64,000 nt of DNA from Rhynochetos jubatus (Eukaryota > Chordata > Aves > Eurypygiformes > Rhynochetidae): NCBI GenBank assembly GCA_027574665.1, contig CM050668.1:4036001-4100000 (forward strand), given 5' to 3'. Of this stretch, positions 40,601-52,600 are shown piece after piece. Position 1 is the stretch's first letter; each line of letters opens with the position of its first letter. The notes below the pieces were generated by a model. It was not told the DNA's origin, did not search any database, and was given only the letters and a program-made list of their open reading frames with translations. The position numbers were made by a program, and so were the translations under genes.

Positions 40601-43600
40601 GTACAGTCACGAGCACACCAAGTATTCAGAGAGCAAAAATAAATACGAATACTGAATTAGTCACATAGCATTAAAAATGAACATAAGATTGAGACTTCCT
40701 TTAACGACATTTTTGGATAAGGGACACTTTCACGCAGCTAACCACATGGGCTTACTATTCGCCTCTTCAGCGTGGGCAGACGCTGTAGGTCCTGAGGCCC
40801 AGCTTACAACGCTCTGCCGGCTGCCCTTTTTACTGGACCGAGTCACGCACGTTGTGGCTCCCACCGCAGCTGTGGGCAGTGCTTAGCTGGCAGCTTGTCA
40901 CAAGTCACTGAAACCTCTTAGTGGCCTAGAAGATTCCTCCTCCCCTTCCCTTTCTCCCCAGGATCCCAGAAGACATTTTGCTAGCGACAGACAGATTGGC
41001 ACTTACAAAAGTGGAAAGGATGTTCGTCTGGGCCACCATCAGAGCTACGTAGAGGCACAGAGCAGAGATGAACATGCTTGTGGCACAGATCAGAGGATCA
41101 GCTTTATTGTTTAACTTCCTTAATCTTCTGGCAGCTTCTGCTCCAGCAATGACACCCAAGATTCCTGTCCCAATGGTGATGCCTCCAAATATTAGGCTGG
41201 TGACAAAGAAAAGGGTTCAGTTGAGCATACTGAGACCATACTGTGGGGGGAAAAAATGGTGTTAGCTTACACCTTTAGTTTCAGAGGAATTTTTAATGGG
41301 GAACTTGAAATTTATTCCACTTGACCTAGCCCTCCCACTCCTTCTAGATGGATTTAATTCCAAGCCGCCACTGAAGCTATCCTCTGCAACTGAGGCTGCA
41401 TCCTGTGGAGCCGGTATTTTCCCATTTACAGAGCAGGTGTTATGCTCAAGGAGAACTCCTCTCGCTATGACCTGGCTTGGACATCAAGTGATTTAGAGCA
41501 GAAACAGTCTTCTTGGTTACCCTGTGAACCAACCTACTCAGTCATCCCTAAAACACAGATGGAATAACTCTGTATCACAATCTGCTGCCTTGGAAGAGAT
41601 CCTATCGCGTGGAGTTACATACGTCTAAATTATAACCCTCTAGTTAGCACAGCTGAGATGAGTCACTCCTCTGACTATGGGAAACATCTACCACTCCCCA
41701 AAAGAATACAAAGAACACTGAGTAGTTAAGTAGGGGGAGGTCTGTGTAGTATTTTCTGAACCCAGAATTTCAAATGCCACTCAGCTCTGTATGTCTGCAA
41801 ATGCAAATGTGTTCTCCAGGAATGACAAGTCCATGTTTTAAAAGCACGTGTTTGAATAGCTGCGAAGCTTCAGCTTCCGCAGGGCCTTCCATATATGCTT
41901 TTCTCTCTGTCCCAAATGAGATCCTAATGGCAAAGCAAGTCTCTTGCAACAAGAGCAGTGGTGGCATTGATTGTTTAATGCATCATAATTCTCCCGAGGC
42001 AAACGGAGACATTGTCTTCTGAGCACAAGTGCTTCTAAATATTTCAGTGCTACACGGTAAGTTCTGTACATCTTCCCGAGCTTTCTCTGCCTGCAAAGCA
42101 AAGTAACCAGCTAGGATATGATCTATTCCTTTAAACTACAGGAATACTTTTACATTTCTTTCTGGCTGATAGGAAAAACTCTATAATCCTACAAGAAAAA
42201 AAAAGTGTTGCTATGCAAGATAACAAACTTTAAGCATATTCGTACTCTCCCTTTACGTTCTTTGAGATTCTGATCCCTCACTCGCTATAGCTTGATACTG
42301 ACAACAGAGATTGTCACTAGGCAGGATAACTTCCTTAGAGATTTGTCCAGGAGAGGCAAGTTTCAAGGTGACATTAGGTGATGGAAGAGTTCATGGAATT
42401 GTGTTTAGGAGATTCATGTGTTGTAAACTGCAGTTGAAATAAACCTACAGCTGGAAGAAAAGGGAACAGCCAAAGCTAAATCCAAGCACAGTTCAGCTGA
42501 CAGGGAGTAGGGAAGTACAGGAGCCTAGTCCTGGGGAAAGGCTGCTATGGGATCTTTTAGGGTCTGAAAATGCTCACGGATCCGTCTGACCTGTTTGAAA
42601 GTGTCCGCACACAGACCTGAATACAAACTTGTATTCAAGGAAGGATGGAGACCTGAGTCAGCTGCGGTGCCATTTGAATGTGTGTTTCCAGGGAGCTGAA
42701 GTGACACGGCCCTGATCCTTAAACAAAGCCTGCAACTGCCGAACAGCCAGAGGAGAAGGTGTCCTTAAAGTACCCCTGGGCAGGTCTGGGAATGTGCGGC
42801 TCAGTTCTTCCAGCACCATCAGCTACAGGTCTGACACAGTTGTTTATATCATGTTTCTTTGCATCTCTCTGGAATAACAGTCTAAACCCATCCTTATGCT
42901 GTTTCTGGCACTAGCTTATGCCGGGGTTATTTTTAAACCCTCCTGTAAGAGCAGTACATGAGGTTAAACTATCAGGTGCTCCATTTTACTTCCCTGAAGA
43001 CCAGGTCTGCTCTAGCATCACTACTGCGGAATAATAATTCAGAGGGTGGATTAGAAAACAAAACATAGGCTAACACCTTCAGCTTAATAAAGGAAGTATT
43101 TAAACTGTATCTGTTAACAGATGCAGCTAACAGTTGAAATTGTTCAGCTTCCCCTCCCTGCCTATCCTGAACCAGACTCAGGAGTTCACTTTCTTCCTCA
43201 GCATTACTCGCTGTTGCGTGCCAGTGGTGGCATCCATGGCAAGACAATGGCCTTTCCTGTGAAGTACTTGTGGGTGACTACTCAACCCCCCTGGTTACAC
43301 TACAACCCGGAAACCACTTTTGAGTTGACTCGGTTATTCCTCTGCAGAAAAGCAGAAAGAGCCAATCACCAGAGGACACACTCAAGGTGTGATTACTGCT
43401 TTTCCCTTTGTCTTTACCTGGAAAGAAATGTAGTAAGCAGTTAGTTCTTGGAAATCCATCATGAAAGCAAAGACTGAAACCAGATTTGGGACACCTCCAG
43501 AAGGAAGGTAGGGGCACTTGTATGGAGGCCACTAGCAGGGAGTGAGTACGTAGGAGAGGTGTCCCAGTGCTCAACATTCTTGAGGGTAGCCATGAAGGCT

Positions 43601-46600
43601 CAAGGGGAACACGGAATACATTTTTCTACGCTGGAAAACACATTGTAAGGAAAAAAATCTCTTCCTAGCTGAGAAAAAGTGATTTCCAGGAAGTTTTATC
43701 ATGACCACTGCAAAGTCCTCTCCTGTTGTAAATTCCCCTTGCCCATCCAACATCCATGGACCTTCACCGGTCTGGATGGCCTCTGTAAGCGGAGCTCTGC
43801 TGGCAGTTACTCACACGGTGAAATTATCCTGTTCTGGTGTGATGATATGACACTAGTCCAATTAATCAAGCTTGCTTTATGGTGGGAGTCACAGTGACCT
43901 GGCAAACATGGCAGGAGTTTTAAAACCAGAGCAACAAGAAGGTAATAGGGAAGTTATCAAAACACAGGATCTAAACATACTTCAATGGGTATTTAAGTAG
44001 TTTGGGGTGCACAGTCGATTGTCAACTGAAGTCCCTTTGCTAAAGCTGCTCCTTGTCCTGCCAGTGTTCCTGTTACTGCTTCTTCCCACTTTACTTAGAT
44101 AGGGCTGGCACGTCTTTCCGGTTAACCGAGTGATTATAAACCAACAAACAAATGGGAGTCTCTCCGCATACCTGGAAGCAATTGAGTCTAACATTCGCCC
44201 CCCAGTTGCCTCCACAAGAAGTGTTGACCACCACATCCTACCTCCTGCCTTCGGAAACAAACTGTGACTTGCACTGTGCAGTGTTCCCAAGCGTGTTCCA
44301 GAGTTGCGCGCACCTCACCTGTTAGATGAATTGCATGATTCTTGGAGGCATGGGGAGACAATGCCCTGCACGACCTGAGCTCTGTACAGAAACAGTGGTA
44401 CCCACATTCCCAGGGCTCCAGTAACGAAGGCCATGGCAGTCAGACCCAGTGAGGACCAGACAAAACTCCAACTGGAAGTTAAAAGGAAGAAATTAGAGGT
44501 ACTAGAAAGAATGGGGTGTGAGGAAAAAGGGAGAGCCTACCTGCAATATCCAGGATTTCAAACAGTAACAAGCCAGTTCATTCCGGCATAATCCAAATGA
44601 ACTCCCTTGAAGATATGAATTTTGATGAGGCTTTATCTATGAACTTCAAAAGGAAAGTACAAATTGGAGCAAAGCGTATGACCCACTGATTCCTGCTGAA
44701 TCCCAGTCCTGGTCTCCTAAATTGTTCTAAAACAATTGCTGTGAAATCTTTGATAGCAGAACTACACCGACAGAGTGGGAAAGAACTTACTGCTTAGTAG
44801 CTAAATGAAAGTGTTCTATGTGCAAGTCTAAATGCCTCAGGATGGTTTTGTTTGCATAACCAATATAAATGAGAGTAACATCGGGGTCTTCCAAGCTGTT
44901 AAGATGCAGTGGCTGAAGCACTCTGTAACCCTACCCAAGAAAGTTCAAATAGACTCAGTCTGCACAGAGAAGTTTCAAACAAAAGGTGAAGCATTTCAAG
45001 AAACTCTTCAAATCTTGTCTCCTTCCTGCCCTGTTCTAGGAGAAAATTAACTGTTTACTGGTCTCTTTCTAGTAATAGTTTTAGAGAAAGTCCCCGTTGA
45101 GGTCAATAGGGAGGAATGAAGTTTTAAGACTACATAAAAGTGCTGCAAATGAGCAGGTGACCACCAGACTAAAGGATTTGTTAAGATATGAAGCTAATTT
45201 TTCATCCTCTAAAGATAAGGGGTTCTTGGACTTGCTTAAATGTGGAACCACATGGGGTTTTGGCAGTATGTTTCTATGCTTTGGAAATCAATTGCTAAAG
45301 GAAAACTAAATTAAAATCTATTCTTACAACATTGCTGGAGGTTGTAAGAAACATCTTTGTAGGAAAGTAACTTTGGATCTTCTAGAAGAGGAATACTAAA
45401 AAGACAGACAAGGTCCAAGGAAAGCAGGAGGGGCCATGCAGAGCCAGGCCTGGTGCAGCAGTACCCACTGCTCTCAAACCGGACCCACTGCTAGGGAGCA
45501 GGGCCCTGCCCCTGGCCAGGGCTTCCACGGCTGCAGAGTGACAGGAGTGAGAAACCTGCCGCAGTCAGTATTTTACTTTGTCCTGCAGGTCAGCTGGCGT
45601 CAACTTTAATTTCTGTGTCGTTAAAAGGAAGCATTTGCCAGCCAACAGGCTTGCAGGTTAAAACACATGTACAATTACTTTATAAACCGTATTGGGGTCC
45701 TACAGACTCTGACCTCTTGTTTCAGAGGTACAGCAGGCTCACACATACTGCATAAAGACTGCCTGAGACACGCTGATCCAACCTTCCTCAGGCACTAAGA
45801 ATTACACCTGCAAAATACGCACTTTCAGCAACCTAGCTTACCCTATTTGTTAAAGCAAGAGTGAAGGGGAAACATAGCAGAAAGTAGAGTTGGATTTAAA
45901 CAGGGGCACACTGCCATCATAACTTTTCCTCCTTCCTCCTTGTAAAAATGGGTGGATAGCAGAAGCAAAGAAATGTTTAATATCTCCTGCGTAGCATTCC
46001 CGTAGGAGTGGAAGAAAGATTTTAATTAATGGCGTTTCAATCATCTTGTATACAGCGTGCGATACAAAGGAGCTGAGCGGGATTTGACGGCCACATTTCC
46101 AGTAACGGAACGGTTGTTATTCAGTGGAGGGAACATCTGTTGCGAAAATCACTTACTTCTTGGCAAGTGATACCACATCTTGACACCAAGTAGTCTTGGC
46201 CGTTCTCTGTACACCTGGTTTCTCAGCTGCGACCCGTATCGTGCCGGAGATGCTCAGTGCTCTGTGTGCTGCTGTCCTTCTCTGGGTCCTGTGAGGGACC
46301 AGTAGAACCAGAAGAACCAGTGCTAGACCTCCCATGCAAGGAGTTATCTGTAGACACAAGGCGGGTTAGATCAAGGACACCTTTCTTCTTACAGCAAAAA
46401 CTCCAGAGCCATTCAAATTCACTGTTAGAATTACACAGTGGGCAACGGCAGATGTGTTCAGAAATAGATGTGACTTGCTGTTTGAAGGTCAGATTTGTAA
46501 AAAAGAGGAGTAACTTTGGTGATTTATGGTGATCCTTCCTGCTCAACATACCCCCTCTAATTTTGGAGAAAAATATGTGAAGAAAGAAAACTACCGTAGC

Positions 46601-49600
46601 ACTCTGACCACAGATGCCAAACTCACCGGTGCAGTCATCAGTGTTATCTGAACAACATCAGGCCGTTATTCCAGCAAACATCCTCCCCACTCACCCTCTA
46701 CTTGCTAGTCAGTTTTACAGATAGGTTAGGAGGATCTGACCAAGCACTTCCAAAGCACTAGGTGCTCAGTATGGAGAGACATTACAACAATATCACCAGA
46801 ACAGAGGAGGGTTTTTTCTTGAAACCTTCAAATAATAGAAGTTATTCCCTACAGCATTTCAAAACCCAAACTCTATTTTCCTGAAGAATTATCCTGGTGT
46901 TACCAGTACAATGAACGTTTTACCTTCAGTTTCCTCCTCTTGAGGAGGTCGTGGTACACTGACAACCGTTCCAAGTGTGTCCTCAGGTAAGAGGACCATC
47001 AGCGCCTGCCCTGCCTGCTGTACAATTTCACCTATGCCTGCCTTCATTCTGCAAGAGCCAGGCATAAGTCTCCCACTTGTCCTGCAGGAAGCGTTCCCTT
47101 AAACACGAAGTTCATGACCAGTCAGTAGAAAGTCCTGCCACTGCTCACCTTTTTAACACAACGACCACAAACAATCCAAACCCCGGTGACGATTCTGATT
47201 CCGTGGTGAAAGGCTCAGCCTCATGAGTGAAAGAGAATAACTCACCCTGAATGCCCAGTGCCAGTCACCTGTGACTTCTGCCATGCCAGCTGCGAGGACA
47301 TAGCCAAGACCACTGTAAACAACAGAAAAGAATAATCAGCCGGCACCAGTGAATTCTTGCTCGCTGAAATGACGTGTCTTGCCAGTGAAGGAGAGCACAG
47401 AGAAATATTCTGCCCTAGTTTCAAAACAGATAAACAGAAACAACCCTCATGGTCTGTGCTAGTCTACTTGCCAGCCAGTATTAAAAAGAGAGTCCAACTT
47501 CCTCAGCGTGGACTTGGTGAGATGGTGGCAATAACATCCCAGATCCCTGTGGAATATGTGCTCTGTAGACTGACACTGCAAACCCAGATCAGACAGCCCA
47601 CAAAGCAGTTTATTATTTACTCTTTTCCATGCTAGCTACATGAATTAAGCCCTACAGGAATTCCTGCAGTTTTAATCTGCCTTCTGGGCTCGGCCGGACT
47701 GCCTGCTCTAGTAAAGAGTATGCCCCCGAGCCACCTGAAAAGCCCTTCTCCACCTCTTCTTCAGAGGTGCCACTTTAACTAAAAGAAGAGAGGGGAGGGA
47801 CAGTTCTTCTTTGGGAGACATTTCATGGAGGGTTCTTGAAAATTCTGTCAAGTAAACAAGCATCTGGAAGCTTTTGTTTTGCAGAACCCAGAAATAAATT
47901 TCCTACCCTCATGCACATGTTTCTTTTAGAAACGATTCAATATTTTATTCAAAGCCTACCAGTTCTCAGTGTTTTGATTCTTCTTAGAAAATATTGGGGG
48001 AAAAAGCAAAAATTTATTCAAATCAAATATGGAAATAAGCCTAACCAGCTCTATTTAAACATGCTAAGCAAGTGACACATCCTTTGGCAAGAGCCAATGC
48101 AGACACACATCAAAATCTCTCTAACCAGGGCGCAGGGTTTATTGAATTGCAGGCATGGTCTGACAGGATTTCAAAAGTGGGTCTGTCAATAGCAAGGAAA
48201 CCAACCTTCCCACTGGAATGAAGATGTAGAAGATAGATAACATTGTGGTCCTTTTTCCTTCCTCAAACAGGTCTGCAATGATGGTAGGCGCTACTGTGGA
48301 ATAACTGGCTGTGCCAATGCCAACTAGTCCTCGTGAAAGAAAGAATATCCAGTAATACTGCAGGCAAAAGACATGTTATAATCCAAAAAAGGCCATGCAA
48401 GAAAGAAAGATCACATTAAAAAGGTGCATTTCAGTGGATCAAATGTACCAGAGGAAATAGGAGTTCAACTGCCTTTTGCATATGGCTGTGTTCCCTCCGC
48501 TCACGCCGGCTTCCCTTGCATCCCACCGCTGTGCTTTCTGCTTTCCGCACAGCAGTGACTTCTCAGAGTGCCAGCCAGAGAGAACTACAGGATAGGGCCG
48601 ACAGAGCACAAGCTTGACGAACAAGCCACTACACTGTAAGGTCATAATCAAGAAGCACTGGGGACAAAAATAAGATCCCACTGATTGCAACAGTAACATG
48701 TGGGTTCTCCATTGCCTAGGCTAGAACCCACCACCCCAGCAAGCATTCCAGCACGGAGTCCATTCAGTCCAGGCTTGGGGAGTGAGTGCTCACTGACAGT
48801 TTTTCCAGGTGTAATCAGAGGAGAATTCCACCTCCTGCAAGATGTATGCAGGTGATTTTAGTAGGACCCTCTAAAAAAGCAACATACCGATTCACTGATG
48901 AATGAACTGCCTAATGTTACACCAGACCAGAAGAAAATACCAGCTCCAAGGATGATTTTCCTATTGTAGCGGTCACCAAGGTATCCAAAGATCGGGGCAG
49001 CCAGCATGTAACACAAGATGAAGACTGGAAATCCAAGAAGGAGCAAAGACAATATTGGTCAAATTATTTTTATTGTACGTAATCCCCCCCCACCCCCCCC
49101 AGTCAGACTCAGGGGGTTTTACGGCAGAGGTTAAAGGCAGGCTGAGTTTGTAAAACTAGCAGGTAGATTGACATTTAGAGAAAGAAAAATGCAAATTAAA
49201 AAAAAACTACACAAAAATAAAATGTGTGACTTGCTCAAGTTTTGTATTTCTTGAGAAATTCCTTCAGCTTTTGTCATTCACATACTGTGGGATTTTTGCA
49301 GGACTCAATTCCAGTCTTTCCTGAACCAGAGACTTTGAGTTTTTCATTATAGCCAGCCTGCCCACAAGTGGAAGTGAGCAAAACCACACACGAGTAGGAA
49401 CTAGAAGAATCAAGTAACTAGAGTGTGTTTTAGGAACAGATCATGTAGATGCAAAGTAAACCAGCTGAACTGAAGGGATTTTATTACCTGTTTGCAGTAG
49501 ACCTGTATCCCCATCGCTAAGCTTGAAGGATTTCTGTATGTCTAGCAGGATCCCTGCAACAGAGTCAAACACTGAATGACAGCGACATACCCTGCTCATG

Positions 49601-52600
49601 CCTTGTAGTTCTCTTCATGTGCCAACTCAAAGATTTATTCAAGAAAAGGGCTTGCCAGAACTGCAGCACGTTTGCTAGTTTAGAGGTAAACGATTACCAC
49701 AAGCACAGATAAACAGAGAATTAAAAATTCTTATCACTATAGATAAAATTCATGATCTTCCACTAGTGTTAGGAGAGTCAGTTTGCCCACTAATTCAACC
49801 ACAACTGTCCGGTTTCTTTTGCACCGTTTGTACGTAAGCACATAAACAATTTACAGTTCAAAGTTTAATGGACACAACGTGGAGCCAAACAGTGGCACAG
49901 TTCTGCAGCCAGGAGACTGCTGTCTTCATACAGCTAATCCTGAACATTTCTTAATGACCTTAAAATGTTACGAGGAGTTGAAATTCTTTCTGTTAAGAAT
50001 AACTGTTAATATTTTCAGTATATACAGTATTCAAGTTAGTGCATGCTGGATTTTTCGGGATGCAAACTGCTATAGTCTTCATTAGCCAATGGTGGCTGTG
50101 TCAGCCCACAGCCAGGGAAATACTACTGCAATGCAGGTCGGGGTTCCGACCGTGTAATTCTGTTCATACTTCCTTGGCAATTTTGCAGAGATCAGATGAG
50201 TTACAGATAACTGTGGATTTACAAATGAACAGTTTTAGTGGCGACAATGACAGACTTCACCAAAAGGGATCATTTCTCCTGATAAACAGCTGGCAGAAAT
50301 TCCATCTCGATTTCTAACCATTCAAAAGCTGTGGGAAAAGGTTAGAAGAGTTGTCAAGAAGTGTGGAAGAAAGTAGAACAAGCAACAAACAGAGGGAAGA
50401 TCCATGGATCTGGCACCTCATGGAGGCATGAACGCTGTTGAGGCAAAAAGGTCATTTTCATCTCTACATCATGGCGAGGTGCAGACCTACCATCTCACCT
50501 ACCTTCCATTTCTGCCCCATATTCCTGGAAAAAAAACTGATCAGGAGAAGGTACTGCTTTGAATACGCAAACCTTTACTCTGGTACTGAATATTGAAAGG
50601 TATCAATTAAAAGAGTAATTTCTTCTCATGCAGCTTTAGTTTTGCCAAAACAGTCAAAATCTATTATTGAAGCCCATTATTGAAAGGATGAAGCCACCAC
50701 TTAAGAAAACAAGTGCTGTGTAAACTGGCTGCTGTGTTCACAGGAGCTGATGTGCAGCAGCGTGGAGCTCGGGGTGAGGTTAGCAGGAGGTACCTCCTCT
50801 GCCCCCGCAGTGTATTTTACGTGTTATGCCACCTGTGCTGCTGCAACCTCTAAAAGGCATTCTGAGCCAGCTAGTTTAAAGCTAAATCCATGCTCTCCCA
50901 CAGTCCCAGGGTGGCAGCAGCATCAGTCTCCTCACTCTGTACTCGAGGTCAGCGTAGATCAAGGTCTCACCTAAGAGCAGCACCGGAGCTCCTACAGCTG
51001 TTTCTCAATGACTCCTGAATGTACCCTGCATTTCGGGTTTTCCTAATGGTCTACGAAGTTTAAGGCAGAGACTTCATTCAACCCTTTTGCATCATTAAAG
51101 CAGGACAATCAGCTGGATCTGTTCTTGCTGGCAGCTGATATCAACACACAGAAACACCGTATTACAGGAACTTCAATTTCAGACTAACAGAGGATTTAGA
51201 ACAAACCACAGCTAGCACAAGGCTTGAACTGAACCCATCTCAAACCACCGTTCACACTGAGCACCATTAAAATGTCATCCCCTCCACATAACTGAAACTA
51301 CTGGCCTGACCGGTTACTGGCAAATTACAAACCATTGATCTGATCGGCTTGGAAAGGGGTAACAGATGAGAGGGGAAAACATCTGCATGATCACCATTTC
51401 TAACAAACTGAAGACCCAATTCCAGCAGGTATTTAAGTGGAAGAGCTTGTTTTCTGTGTGAAGATTGGTGCAACTCTGTCAAAGCCTGTGAGCAAAACTG
51501 CCCGGAAACCACAACTTCATAACTGCCACCAGCTTACTTGAGCAAATACTCGGGCTTCTCCCTCACTTTCCTGCTAACTTCTATTCCACAAGTTGTTCAT
51601 CCACACGGACAGCCAAACCCAGAAGTACTGATGCCAGAATGCCGCGGTGCGGCTGAATTCCAGCAGATGAGCAGTATGTTGCTGTGGTATAAACTGTAAT
51701 TTACAGATTTCCCCCATGGCCCAAGAGGTCATAGAATTAACTAAAAAGTGTTTTAGTCGTATGTGGGAATTAAAGTAGAAGTTTGCTGCTTCAAAGGCCT
51801 GGACACTATGCCCACCTCTGCTCTTGAACGTGTCCCTGAGGTACCTCACACACCAGGAACCGCGTGTGTTAACACGTTGCAAGCTGTAAGTCACAGGCCT
51901 TGGAAACCGCAAGCTCTTAGCATGTGCAGGAGACGAAGAATAGTTCAAAGCCTGGAAAGCACCAAATGACTGACGCACTTAACACTTCCAAGTGCATACC
52001 CTCCTGGCATCCTGGTTCTTGCTGAAAGGTATTTTCACCCTCTCCTGTCCCCTGCCCTTCTCCAGGGAAAGTCACTTGACAACAGAACTCCTACATTGAA
52101 GTGTTTCACTAACAGTCCTGCAGTATCACTCAGCATGCACTCCTACTTGTTTCCTTCCCTTTTACACGTGTGGTTAAGTATTCAAAAAGAAAAAAGCTTG
52201 AACTCCTAAACCCACCGGCCTCTCAGTTTTTGAAATTATTGACCAAATGTCTTAAATTTCTGAATGGTCTAAGTAGTAAAAATAACTAGTTTGAGTACTG
52301 TCACTAGATATTAATTCCAAATTTTACAATCCATCCTTTGGGGCTTTTCCATGTTTTAAAACATTTATGATTTCCAGGCTGCTCAGAAGTAAAATACAGC
52401 AAGCTCACAATAACTGTTTCCCCCTAATTTATAAATCAGACCACTGGAAGCATGGTAGATGCGTAGGAGTGATGCTAAACAAAGGAATTTACACAGACAA
52501 CAGTTTACAAGGGAGGAAAACCCATAAATTTCCCACCAGTTTACTAGAAGCAATGCTTTGCTGTTCACGGCTGGGTAAAAAAAATTTAAAATCATGTTTT

